From NCBI GenBank assembly GCA_964400875.1, contig CAYNWK010000183.1:1-8681 (forward strand): 8,681 nucleotides of DNA, read 5' to 3'. A model generated the notes under the pieces. It was not told the DNA's origin. It was given only the letters and a program-made list of their open reading frames with translations, and did not search any database. A program made the translations under genes and the position numbers. Below are positions 1-6,164 of this stretch, in pieces. Within the stretch, counting starts at the first letter, position 1. Each line of letters begins with the position of its first letter. Source of the stretch: CAYNWK01 sp964400875. Lineage in GTDB: Bacteria; Chloroflexota; Anaerolineae; Anaerolineales; UBA4823.

Positions 1-88
1 CTATTAGGTGTTCGCCCGCCCAACCCCCACCCCATCACCGATGAATTGTGTATTTCCTATTTCTAATGTATTTCTATCACAACCGGGC

Positions 89-117
89 TTGCACCTGACT
101 GCATGGCGCGCTATAAT
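89..117 (+). promoter_or_regulatory. Sigma70-type promoter for the FmdB-family gene
   Basis: A -35 box TTGCAC (89-94) and a perfect -10 box TATAAT (112-117) are separated by exactly 17 bases. This predicts a transcription start near 124 and a leader of about 44 nt before the ATG at 168. The match to the housekeeping consensus is strong. Bases 1-88 contain nothing else I can assign. Confidence 0.75.
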
Positions 118-167
118 TAACGTTTGCAGAAAATTATTAGCTTTTCCGAGTCGTACTGAGGTTCGCT

Positions 168-449
168 ATGCCAATTTACACGTACCAATGTGAAAATTGC
201 GGCGTCCGGTTCGAACGCTTTCAAAAATTTAGCGAAGATCCGCTCACCCAATGTCCGGAATGCGATGAAAACGCACTACGCAAAGTTTATACGCCGGTCG
301 GCATCGTTTTTAAAGGGTCCGGTTTTTACGCAACCGATCACCGCTCGCCATCCGGCGCCAGCCGGGTAAACGGCAGCACCAAATCCGAGGGAGATGAGAC
401 GAAGCCTGCTGCAAATGAGACGAAGAAGGAAAAATCTTCCGAGGATTGA
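168..449 (+). CDS. FmdB-family zinc-ribbon protein
   Basis: This encodes a 93-residue protein. The N-terminus MPIYTYQCENCG is the hallmark of the FmdB/CxxC_CXXC_SSSS putative regulatory protein family. Two CxxC knuckles (C8/C11 and C29/C32) form a single zinc ribbon, and the family motif KGSGFYATD lies at residues 49-57. The rest (about 60-93) is a hydrophilic Ser/Lys/Glu-rich tail, probably disordered. The ATG at 168 is preceded by GAGGT (158-162) at a 5-base spacing, which supports this start. The name derives from a gene near formamidase/amidase operons in Methylophilus, where a regulatory role was proposed; the molecular function of most members is unknown. Here the gene is monocistronic, with its own promoter and terminator and no amidase nearby, so the family name should not be read as a function. 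The family call is secure and the role is not. Confidence 0.9.
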   Translation: MPIYTYQCENCGVRFERFQKFSEDPLTQCPECDENALRKVYTPVGIVFKGSGFYATDHRSPSGASRVNGSTKSEGDETKPAANETKKEKSSED

Positions 450-490
450 CTCATTGAAGCAACCGATAAGCATCAACTTAATTCCTGAGA

Positions 491-517
491 AACGCCTTCA
501 ATTGCAAGGCGTTTTTT
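491..517 (+). terminator. Intrinsic terminator after the FmdB-family gene
   Basis: A perfect 8-bp stem AACGCCTT (491-498) / AAGGCGTT (506-513) with a 7-base loop runs into a six-T tract (512-517). It sits 42 bases after the stop codon and separates this gene from the sucC promoter downstream. Confidence 0.85.
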
Positions 518-560
518 GATCTCAAGACATCCGCGCGCGAAGCGAGCGGAAGTGGGCGCA

Positions 561-569
561 TGGTATAAT
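561..569 (+). promoter_or_regulatory. Extended -10 promoter for sucCD
   Basis: TGG followed by a perfect TATAAT (564-569) makes an extended -10 element. No recognisable -35 box lies 16-18 bases upstream, as is often seen with extended -10 promoters. The predicted transcription start is near 576, giving a leader of about 45 nt. The 13 bases from 561 (TGGTATAATCACC) recur almost unchanged before fni and the LysM gene. Confidence 0.65.
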
Positions 570-620
570 CACCCCGCAATAATGATTGTCCTCAATCCTA
601 AGAGAGGGAGTTCGAATTGC

Positions 621-1754
621 ATGAAACTGCACGAATATCAATCTAAACAAATCTTCGCCAAGCACGGCATCCCCATACCCAAGGGACGTGTAGCGGCCAC
701 CGCAAACGAAGCAAAAGCCATTGCTGAGGAATTAGGTGGCCGCGTTGTTATTAAATCCCAGGTGCTGGTCGGCGGTCGGGGTAAAGCGGGCGGTATTCGC
801 CTAGCGAAGAGCCCAGATGAAGCCGAGGATGTCGCCGCGGCAATCCTCACGATGGAGCTCAAAGGGCTGCCAGTTCGCAAAGTCCTGGTAGACGAGGCTG
901 CCAACATAGACAGTGAAATCTACCTGGGGATCACCAACGATCGCGCCGCCCGCAAACCCGTGATGATCGCCTCCTCCGAAGGCGGAGTTGACATCGAGGA
1001 AACAGCCAGGGAAAACCCCAAGGCGATTGTGCGCATCCATATCGATCCGCTTTTAGGACTGCGCGACTACCAGTCGCGCGATTTGGCTGCCGGGATCGAT
1101 TTACCCCGCGAGCATTGGCGTGCGTTCGCAGGTATCGCCCGCGGCCTTTGGCAGGCTTACAAATCCTCAGACGCCAACTTGGCCGAGATCAACCCATTAG
1201 TGATCGCCGATAAACGCTTGCTGGCTGTCGATGGCAAAATGGTCATTGACGATAACGCACTATTCCGCCACCCAGATTTAAATGAGATGCGCGACCTCGA
1301 CGTAGAAGTCGAGGCGGAGACCGAAGCGCGTAAATACGGTCTTTCTTTCATCAAGCTGGAGGGCGAGATAGGTTGCATGGTTAATGGGGCCGGGCTGGCT
1401 ATGACCACTATGGATATCATCAAGTTATACGGAGGGGAACCAGCCAATTTCCTGGATATTGGCGGAGGGGCCGGCGCCGAGAAAGTCGCTGCTGCGCTGC
1501 GCATCATCTTGGGGGATTCGAACGTCAAGGCAGTATTGATCAACATTTTCGGCGGTATCACCCGCGGCGACGAGGTCGCTCGCGGCATCCTGGAAGCCTT
1601 ACAAACTTTCAACTCGAACATTCCGATGATAGCCCGTCTGGTGGGTACGAAGGCGGCAGAAGGCCGCCAGATCCTGGCGGATGCACAGATGATCACGGCA
1701 GAGTCGCTATCGGACGCCGCGCAGAAAGCCGTGAAAGCGGCAAAGGGAGCGTAA
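621..1754 (+). CDS. sucC: Succinyl-CoA synthetase (ADP-forming) beta subunit
   Basis: The beta subunit of succinate-CoA ligase supplies the ATP-grasp nucleotide site and the succinate site. With SucD it interconverts succinyl-CoA + ADP + Pi and succinate + CoA + ATP in the TCA cycle. The 377-residue product is close to the usual ~388. The N-terminus MKLHEYQSKQ is typical of the family. Visible features are Lys45 and GGRGKAGG (51-58) in the ATP-grasp fold, the metal-site segment EINPLV (189-194) with Asp204 in VDGK, GCMVNGAGLAM (251-261), GGEPANFLDIGGGA (271-284) and the NIFGGI phosphate loop (308-313). The start is set by homology and by the purine-rich GAGAGGGAG ending at 610, ten bases upstream. 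The frame stays open back to a TTG at 516, but that extension has no SucC homology and crosses the terminator and promoter. It forms an operon with sucD. Confidence 0.97.
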   Translation: MKLHEYQSKQIFAKHGIPIPKGRVAATANEAKAIAEELGGRVVIKSQVLVGGRGKAGGIRLAKSPDEAEDVAAAILTMELKGLPVRKVLVDEAANIDSEIYLGITNDRAARKPVMIASSEGGVDIEETARENPKAIVRIHIDPLLGLRDYQSRDLAAGIDLPREHWRAFAGIARGLWQAYKSSDANLAEINPLVIADKRLLAVDGKMVIDDNALFRHPDLNEMRDLDVEVEAETEARKYGLSFIKLEGEIGCMVNGAGLAMTTMDIIKLYGGEPANFLDIGGGAGAEKVAAALRIILGDSNVKAVLINIFGGITRGDEVARGILEALQTFNSNIPMIARLVGTKAAEGRQILADAQMITAESLSDAAQKAVKAAKGA

Positions 1755-1758
1755 TCCG

Positions 1759-2625
1759 ATGAGCATCTTAATTGATAAAAACACCCGGCTGCTGGTCCAA
1801 GGGATCACCGGAAACGAAGGCCTTTTCCACACCGAGAGAATGGCAGCTTACGGCACCAATATTGTTGCCGGAGTAACTCCGGGAAAGGGCGGTGAATGGG
1901 TCTTGGATGGAAAAATACCGGTCTTTGATTCGGTTCGCATCGCCGTAGAAGCCCGCGGAGCCAACACCAGCGTGATCTTCGTCCCCGCCCGCTTTGCGAC
2001 CGATGCAATCTTCGAGGCGGCGGATGCAGGGATTGCTTTGATTGTGTGCATCACAGAAGGCGTTCCCGTGCAGGATATGATGAAGGTGCGCAACTACCTG
2101 GACCAGAAACACGTTCGCCTGGTTGGACCGAATTGCCCGGGATTGCTGACCCCCGGTGAATCGAAGGTGGGCATCATCCCCGGCGATATCGCTATTCAAG
2201 GAAACGTCGGCGTCGTCTCCCGATCCGGCACGTTGACATACGAAGTGCTTTATGCGCTTAAGGAGGTCGGCGTTGGCGCCAGCACCTGTGTGGGGATCGG
2301 CGGGGACCCGATCAATGGGACCAACTTCATCGACGTACTAGGCATGTTCGAGGCGGATCCGCACACAGAGAAGGTCGTGCTTATCGGCGAAATCGGCGGC
2401 TCCGATGAGGAGAAAGCCGCAGAATTCATCGCCGATCACATGACCAAACCGGTTGCAGCCTTCATCGCCGGGCGGACGGCGCCTCCTGGTAAACGTATGG
2501 GGCACGCTGGCGCTATCGTTGAGGGCGGCTCCGGCCTGGCAGCCGACAAGATCGAAGCCTTCAAAGCTGTTGGTGTGCCTGTGGCGGATACCCCGGAGGA
2601 GATCCCAGCTTTATTAACCGGTTGA
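1759..2625 (+). CDS. sucD: Succinyl-CoA synthetase (ADP-forming) alpha subunit
   Basis: The alpha subunit binds CoA and carries the histidine that is phosphorylated during catalysis. The 288-residue protein has the normal length. It begins MSILIDKNTRLLVQGITG; the GITGNEG loop (15-21) is the Rossmann CoA-binding motif. It also has VGPNCPGLLTPGE (122-134), SRSGTLTYE (154-162), GEIGG (210-214) and GKRMGHAGAI (244-253), in which His249 corresponds to the active-site phosphohistidine (His246 in E. coli). The gene starts 4 bases after the sucC stop. AAAGGGAG (1742-1749), inside the end of sucC, serves as its ribosome binding site, so the pair is co-transcribed and probably translated in equal amounts. 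Nothing is truncated or unusual. Confidence 0.97.
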   Translation: MSILIDKNTRLLVQGITGNEGLFHTERMAAYGTNIVAGVTPGKGGEWVLDGKIPVFDSVRIAVEARGANTSVIFVPARFATDAIFEAADAGIALIVCITEGVPVQDMMKVRNYLDQKHVRLVGPNCPGLLTPGESKVGIIPGDIAIQGNVGVVSRSGTLTYEVLYALKEVGVGASTCVGIGGDPINGTNFIDVLGMFEADPHTEKVVLIGEIGGSDEEKAAEFIADHMTKPVAAFIAGRTAPPGKRMGHAGAIVEGGSGLAADKIEAFKAVGVPVADTPEEIPALLTG

Positions 2626-2700
2626 AGTGCTGCCAGAATAATTACGGAACGTGTTACGCGTCCTGGTTTTTATTGACTCGATCAGCAAGATGAATGAAAG

Positions 2701-2731
2701 GCTGCCGGCAAAAAACATCTCCGGCAGCTTT
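2701..2731 (+). terminator. Intrinsic terminator of sucCD, possibly bidirectional
   Basis: An 8-bp perfect stem GCTGCCGG (2701-2708) / CCGGCAGC (2721-2728) has a 12-base loop and is followed by TTTATTCTTT. The stem can be lengthened by AAG (2698-2700) pairing with TTT (2729-2731), with one G-U pair. It lies between convergent genes: sucD ends at 2625 and the minus-strand lipoprotein ends at 2770. It is therefore placed to stop both transcripts. The minus-strand tail (CTTTCATTC) is a weaker U-tract. Confidence 0.7.
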
Positions 2732-2769
2732 ATTCTTTAATATCTGGAGCGTATTCTTTTCAACGGGCG

Positions 2770-3276
2770 CTATCCACTACCGCGAGCGACCTGCGCCGTG
2801 ACCCGGACAAAACCCGCATCGGAGTTTTCTTGCATATTGACAGTCAACCGGTCGCCATTCGCATCTTCCCGGAGCATGGTGGCGATGACACCCACCGCGT
2901 TATCCGGCGGTCCGGCCATCTCCCAACCGAAATTGGGCAATTCTTCCTGGAAGAAGGAGACCACGCTGTTAATATCGCCATCTACTGTGAACTGTACGCT
3001 ATCTCCGCCGCGGGAATAGTGAACATCGTACGCAGCTTCAGGAACCGGAATCGGAGAGGCTTCAGCAGGGTTGACTGGTTCTTCCCCACCGTTTTCTACT
3101 GTCCCGTTGTTCTCCTCTTGACCACTCGGTTGAGTCGCAGCTGGCTGGCCGCCAGATCCTTGTCCAGGAGTCGGGGTATCTAACGGCGGCGGGGTTGGTT
3201 CTGCAGAACAGGATGCCAGCGACCAGCTCAACAACAAAATAACAATTACGACGAAAGATAACTTCCTGTTCATCAT
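2770..3276 (-). CDS. Secreted lipoprotein with Thr/Pro/Gly/Glu-rich stalk, function unknown
   Basis: Starting from the ATG at 3276, this encodes 168 residues. A lipoprotein signal peptide is visible: MMNRK, a hydrophobic run of about 15 residues, then the lipobox L-A-S-C with the lipidated Cys at residue 23. The product should be exported by Sec and anchored on the outer face of the membrane. Residues 24-80 are low-complexity Pro/Thr/Gly/Gln/Glu, a flexible acidic stalk. The last ~85 residues look like a small alpha/beta domain: a strand (DSVQFTVDG), a helix of pattern INSVVSFFQEELPNFGW, then strands ending VRVTAQVARGSG. I do not recognise a named family, though helices of pattern VVxFFxxxLPxxGW occur in other bacterial surface lipoproteins. 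A GTG at 3282 would add two residues, but AGGAGG (3289-3284) is one base from it and an ideal seven from the ATG at 3276. The gene is monocistronic. Confidence 0.8.
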   Translation of the reverse strand: MMNRKLSFVVIVILLLSWSLASCSAEPTPPPLDTPTPGQGSGGQPAATQPSGQEENNGTVENGGEEPVNPAEASPIPVPEAAYDVHYSRGGDSVQFTVDGDINSVVSFFQEELPNFGWEMAGPPDNAVGVIATMLREDANGDRLTVNMQENSDAGFVRVTAQVARGSG

Positions 3277-3326
3277 GGTCACTCCTCCTCAGGTTCTCGC
3301 ATGCCAGTAAGTTAATATCTTATCTA

Positions 3327-3351
3327 GGGGATTCTGGCGAACCAATACCCC
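3327..3351 (-). other. UUCG-capped hairpin in the lipoprotein mRNA leader
   Basis: Read as RNA on the minus strand, GGGG (3351-3348), a bulged U, then AUU and GG pair with CC, AAU and CCCC (ending 3327). A UUCG tetraloop (3341-3338) caps the structure, with a two-base AG bulge on the 3' side. That gives nine base pairs with a highly stable loop, about 50 nt before the start codon. No U-tract follows, so it is not a terminator. An alternative pairing, AACCAA (3373-3368) with TTGGTT (3345-3340), would compete with it. Confidence 0.45.
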
Positions 3352-3397
3352 CCCAGGTGCATGCTGCTTGGTTGGAATAGCCTCACCGTTTTTCATA

Positions 3398-3415
3398 CAG
3401 CGCTTGCCGCAGCTG
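3398..3415 (-). other. Hairpin at the predicted 5' end of the lipoprotein transcript
   Basis: On the minus strand CAGC (3415-3412) pairs with GCTG (3401-3398), and an inner GC/GC pair adds two base pairs beyond a single bulged base. The loop is GGCAA. The predicted transcription start falls at about 3415, so the mRNA would begin in this stem. Such 5'-terminal stems are known to slow RNA decay in some bacteria; that role here is inference. Confidence 0.35.
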
Positions 3416-3421
3416 ATTTCA

Positions 3422-3450
3422 ACTATATACCGCTTGAGCTATCTTGTCAA
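3422..3450 (-). promoter_or_regulatory. Sigma70-type promoter for the lipoprotein gene
   Basis: On the minus strand a perfect -35 TTGACA (3450-3445), a 17-base spacer and a -10 TATAGT (3427-3422) are present. The predicted start is near 3415, giving a leader of about 139 nt before the ATG at 3276. A weaker pair, TTGGTT (3345-3340) and TAAGAT (3322-3317), also 17 bases apart, could give a shorter leader, but its match is poor. Confidence 0.7.
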
Positions 3451-3480
3451 TTATGTTTTAAATTGTCCTAACCGATCTCG

Positions 3481-3511
3481 ATCAACAAAAGGCGCGGTTT
3501 TTACCGCGCCT
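3481..3511 (-). terminator. Intrinsic terminator of acpP
   Basis: On the minus strand a perfect 9-bp stem AGGCGCGGT (3511-3503) / ACCGCGCCT (3498-3490) has a four-base loop and is followed by TTTTGTTGAT. It lies 25 bases after the acpP stop. It insulates acpP from the lipoprotein gene further along the same strand, consistent with that gene having its own promoter. Confidence 0.85.
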
Positions 3512-3535
3512 GAAACTCGTTCAAACCACCCCCAA

Positions 3536-3772
3536 TTAGGTCATATGGGTGTTGACGTAGGTGACTGCATCACCGACTGTGCTGATGGATTGTGCGTCTT
3601 CGTCCGAGATCTCCCCACCAAATTTATCCTCAAATGCCATGATCAGCTCGACCAAGTCCAGCGAGTCCGCCTCCAGATCCTCGCGAAAGCTTGCATCCAT
3701 CGTCACCCTGTCTTCATCCACACCCAGTAAATCAACAATAATTCCACGAATCTCTTCGTACGTGTCTGCCAT
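3536..3772 (-). CDS. acpP: Acyl carrier protein
   Basis: This 78-residue acidic protein is the usual size for ACP, which carries growing acyl chains on a 4'-phosphopantetheine arm during type II fatty acid synthesis in the cytoplasm. The arm attaches to Ser37 in the motif EADSLDLVELIMAFED (34-49), which also forms the start of helix II that contacts partner enzymes. Helix I (about 3-16, ending in DLLGV) and the closing segment EISDEDAQSISTVGDAVTYV fit the fold. AAGGAGG (3786-3780) sits seven bases before the ATG, an excellent ribosome binding site expected for an abundant protein. No fab genes are adjacent and the gene has its own promoter and terminator, so it is expressed alone. A dedicated ACP of another pathway cannot be excluded from sequence alone, but no such pathway genes are nearby. 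Confidence 0.93.
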   Translation of the reverse strand: MADTYEEIRGIIVDLLGVDEDRVTMDASFREDLEADSLDLVELIMAFEDKFGGEISDEDAQSISTVGDAVTYVNTHMT

Positions 3773-3813
3773 GGAACATCCTCCTTGAATGGTTTAGTAA
3801 TTTAATCCAGCTT

Positions 3814-3841
3814 ATTGTATCCTTGCGTCCCGATCTGTCAA
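3814..3841 (-). promoter_or_regulatory. Sigma70-type promoter for acpP
   Basis: On the minus strand a perfect -35 TTGACA (3841-3836), a 16-base spacer and a -10 TACAAT (3819-3814) are present. The predicted start is near 3807, giving a short leader of about 35 nt that contains the strong ribosome binding site. It faces away from the fni promoter at 3939. Confidence 0.75.
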
Positions 3842-3876
3842 GTCTACCGGCGCTTTGTGCCGTGACGGACGTTAAA

Positions 3877-3892
3877 TGTAAGGGTTTTTACA
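3877..3892. promoter_or_regulatory. TGTAA-N6-TTACA dyad between the acpP and fni promoters
   Basis: A perfect inverted repeat of 5-base arms, TGTAA (3877-3881) and TTACA (3888-3892), lies in the 97-bp gap between the two divergent -35 boxes, roughly central. The size and placement suit a dimeric transcription factor. Short arms of this kind can arise by chance in AT-rich spacers, so this is only a candidate operator. Confidence 0.25.
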
Positions 3893-3938
3893 CGCTACTC
3901 GAATTTAATGCTAGAGTGTTTAGTAAAAGATCAGTTTG

Positions 3939-3967
3939 TTGACAGGTCGGAATCAGACTGGTAAGAT
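3939..3967 (+). promoter_or_regulatory. Sigma70-type promoter for fni
   Basis: A perfect -35 TTGACA (3939-3944), a 17-base spacer and a -10 TAAGAT (3962-3967) are present. TGG immediately before the -10 makes it an extended -10. The predicted start is near 3974, giving a leader of about 21 nt. TGGTAAGATCGCC (3959-3971) closely matches the sucC and LysM promoter blocks. Confidence 0.75.
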
Positions 3968-3994
3968 CGCCTCAACTCTCAGGAACACCATTTT

Positions 3995-5023
3995 ATGCCA
4001 AAAGTTACGCAGATAGGCTCGCGGAAAGCCGATCACATCCGCATCAACCTAGAAGAAGACGTGAGATCTGGCCTGACGACGGGGCTGGAACGCTACCGCT
4101 TTACCCACCAGGCGCTCCCTGAACTCGACCTGGATGAGGTGAATCTCAGCACGGAGATTTTCGGCAAGCGCTTACAAGCTCCCATCCTGATTTCCTCGAT
4201 GACCGGAGGGACTGCAGAAGCCGGCGAAATCAACCGCAGGTTAGCGCTCGCCGCCCAGGCAACCGGCATCGCTATGGGCCTGGGTTCACAACGGGCTGCT
4301 CTCGAACAACCCGAGTTAGCTGCGACGTTTCAGGTACGCCAGGTCGCCCCCGACGCTTTATTGTTCGCTAATTTAGGCGCAGTTCAACTCAATTACGGTT
4401 ACGGCGTCGAACAATGCCGCCGGGCGGTAGAAATGATCGAAGCCGACGCGCTGGTATTGCACTTGAATGCCCTGCAAGAAGCCGTGCAACCGGAAGGCGA
4501 CACCCGTTTTGCCGGGCTGCTCGGCAAGATAGAGGCAGTTTGTAAAGCGCTGCACGTGCCGGTGATCGCGAAAGAAGTTGGTTGGGGTTTTTCGGAGAGC
4601 GCCGCTCGAGGATTAGCCGAAGCAGGTGTAGCTGCCATCGACGTTGCTGGCGCCGGCGGCACTTCCTGGACCCAGGTAGAGATGTACCGCGCAGAGACAG
4701 AGGCCCAGGCTCGCCTAGCAGCTGCTTTTCTCGATTGGGGCATTCCGACTTCCGAATCGATCTTGCTGATCAAGAGGGCTGCTCCAGACATGCGCATCTT
4801 CGCTTCAGGCGGTCTGCGCAACGGCATCGACATCGCCAAATGCGTCGCGCTCGGGGCGCAACTGGGCGGCATGGCGAGCCCATTCCTTAAGTCAGCAGCT
4901 GTTTCCGCCGAAGACACCGTTCAAACTGTGGCTGAGATCAAGCGGCAGATCCAAGTTTGTATGTTCGCAGCAGGCGTACGGGACCTAGAATCCCTGCACG
5001 CAACGCCCATGCAAAAACTTTAA
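3995..5023 (+). CDS. fni: Type 2 isopentenyl-diphosphate delta-isomerase (FMN-dependent)
   Basis: This enzyme interconverts isopentenyl and dimethylallyl diphosphate using reduced FMN, NAD(P)H and Mg2+. It provides the allylic starter for isoprenoid synthesis in the cytoplasm. The 342-residue protein has the full family length and a TIM-barrel pattern. Motifs seen are RKADHI (10-15), SSMTGG (68-72), GLGSQR (95-100), HLNALQEAVQPEGD (156-169) with Gln161 and Glu162 at the catalytic and Mg2+-binding positions, KEVGWGFS (193-200), AGAGGTSW (218-225) and ASGGLRNGIDIAK (270-282) for FMN phosphate binding. AGGA (3981-3984), ten bases before the ATG, is a modest ribosome binding site. It is followed on the same strand by a prenyl diphosphate synthase, the enzyme that consumes its products. 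It is unrelated to type 1 (Nudix) isomerases. Confidence 0.95.
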   Translation: MPKVTQIGSRKADHIRINLEEDVRSGLTTGLERYRFTHQALPELDLDEVNLSTEIFGKRLQAPILISSMTGGTAEAGEINRRLALAAQATGIAMGLGSQRAALEQPELAATFQVRQVAPDALLFANLGAVQLNYGYGVEQCRRAVEMIEADALVLHLNALQEAVQPEGDTRFAGLLGKIEAVCKALHVPVIAKEVGWGFSESAARGLAEAGVAAIDVAGAGGTSWTQVEMYRAETEAQARLAAAFLDWGIPTSESILLIKRAAPDMRIFASGGLRNGIDIAKCVALGAQLGGMASPFLKSAAVSAEDTVQTVAEIKRQIQVCMFAAGVRDLESLHATPMQKL

Positions 5024-5055
5024 CCTTAGAAGTAACGCAATTCAGGGATTAATTG

Positions 5056-5092
5056 GGGGTATTTGGGCGGGCTTCACCTTCCTAAATGCCCC
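5056..5092 (+). other. Hairpin between fni and the prenyl synthase gene
   Basis: GGGGTATTTGGG (5056-5067) pairs along all 12 bases with CCTAAATGCCCC (5081-5092), with two G-U wobbles and a 13-base loop. No T-tract follows, so it is not a standard terminator. It lies in the 122-bp gap between the two isoprenoid genes. It could protect the upstream mRNA end or slow read-through; this is inference. I found no convincing promoter in the gap. Confidence 0.5.
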
Positions 5093-5145
5093 ATCCTCTC
5101 ACCAACTGCTTAGGTCCTAAAGCTAATTATCAGCGGAGTACGCCC

Positions 5146-6159
5146 ATGTCCTTGCCCTCACCAACCGCTAGAATGCTGCCAGCGATAGAGGAGGAACTCC
5201 ATAACGCAGTCGACCGGGTAAGTGGACCGGGGTTGGAAGATCTGCGTTATATGCTCGCCTATCATTTGGGTTGGGAGGGAGAAGGCGCCGATGAGCGTGC
5301 GCGCGGCAAACGGGTGCGTCCTCTATTGCTTTTACTGGCTTGCGCTGCAGCAGGCGGCTCCTGGCACGACGCCCTGCCAGCAGCGGCTGCAGTGGAGCTG
5401 ATCCATAACTTTTCATTGATTCACGATGATATCGAGGACAACAGCGACCTGCGCCGCGGCCGCCCGACGGTCTGGAAGCAGTGGGGCGTCCCGCAGGCGA
5501 TCAACGCCGGTGACGCCATGTTCAGCCTAGCCCACCTAACCATTTTAGATTTGAAGAGCGTAGTCCCACCCAGTACAGCGCTGGCTGCAGTACGCCTCTT
5601 GCAGGATACTTGCTTGCAGCTGACCCAGGGACAGCATCTCGATTTGCACTACGAGAACCACGCCGTCATCGCTTTAGAGGCTTATTGGCCGATGGTGGAA
5701 GGGAAAACGGCCGCGCTTTTGGCTGCCTGTACGGAGTTAGGCGCCATTATCGCCCAAGCCCCGGATGCCTGCCGACAGGCCTATCATCGGTTCGGCCGGT
5801 CTTTGGGCCTGGCTTTCCAAGCACAGGATGATTTACTGGGCATTTGGGGAGACGCAGCCCTGACCGGGAAATCGGCGGAAAGTGATCTGCTGGATGGAAA
5901 AAAATCCTTGCCGGTGATCTACGGCCTGGACAAAAAGGGCGCTTTCGCTGCACGCTGGCAACAAGGAGCGATCACACCGGCGGAGGTACCCGAACTGGCG
6001 CATCTGCTGGCTGAAGAAGGGGCGCGCGAATATACCCAGAGCAGCGCTAACCGCCTCACCCGGCAAGCGTTGGAGGCCCTCGATGACGCCGAACCTCAAG
6101 GCGAGGCGGGGGATGCACTGCGCGCGCTCGCGTATCGGTTGATCGAACGGCAAGTTTAA
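5146..6159 (+). CDS. Polyprenyl diphosphate synthase, short-chain (FPP/GGPP) type
   Basis: This trans-prenyltransferase condenses allylic diphosphate with IPP head to tail. The 337-residue protein has GKRVRP (54-59) for IPP binding, a first aspartate-rich motif DDIED (94-98) followed by RRGRPT (103-108), EGKTAAL (185-191), a second motif DDLLG (228-232) and SDLLDGKKSLP (246-256). The first motif lacks the two-residue insertion of bacterial FPP synthases. Phe89, five residues before it, is a bulky chain-length residue. This resembles type I (archaeal-like) GGPP synthases and suggests a C15-C20 product, which is inference. The fifth position of the second motif is Gly232 rather than Asp. The ATG at 5146 is chosen because CGGAG (5134-5138) lies seven bases upstream. 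An in-frame ATG at 5086 would add 20 non-conserved residues and sits inside a hairpin. It is probably co-transcribed with fni. Confidence 0.9.
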   Translation: MSLPSPTARMLPAIEEELHNAVDRVSGPGLEDLRYMLAYHLGWEGEGADERARGKRVRPLLLLLACAAAGGSWHDALPAAAAVELIHNFSLIHDDIEDNSDLRRGRPTVWKQWGVPQAINAGDAMFSLAHLTILDLKSVVPPSTALAAVRLLQDTCLQLTQGQHLDLHYENHAVIALEAYWPMVEGKTAALLAACTELGAIIAQAPDACRQAYHRFGRSLGLAFQAQDDLLGIWGDAALTGKSAESDLLDGKKSLPVIYGLDKKGAFAARWQQGAITPAEVPELAHLLAEEGAREYTQSSANRLTRQALEALDDAEPQGEAGDALRALAYRLIERQV

Positions 6160-6164
6160 TCAGA

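Noticed and set aside
8..193. Short open frame on the plus strand before the FmdB-family gene
   Set aside because: It overlaps the promoter and start of the FmdB-family gene, has no ribosome binding site and no recognisable domain.
516..620. In-frame extension of sucC to a TTG at 516
   Set aside because: It begins inside the terminator T-tract, crosses the promoter, and adds 35 residues absent from SucC proteins.
1157..1696. 179-codon open frame on the minus strand inside sucC
   Set aside because: It is antisense to well-conserved sucC codons and reads as low-complexity sequence typical of GC-rich shadows.
3277..3282. GTG start for the lipoprotein
   Set aside because: The AGGAGG ends one base before it, too close; the ATG at 3276 has ideal spacing.
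4399..4917. 172-codon open frame on the minus strand inside fni
   Set aside because: Antisense shadow of a conserved enzyme; Ala/Ser/Pro-rich with no motif or ribosome binding site.
5086..5145. Upstream ATG of the prenyl synthase
   Set aside because: It lies inside the intergenic hairpin, lacks a ribosome binding site, and the added residues do not resemble the family.
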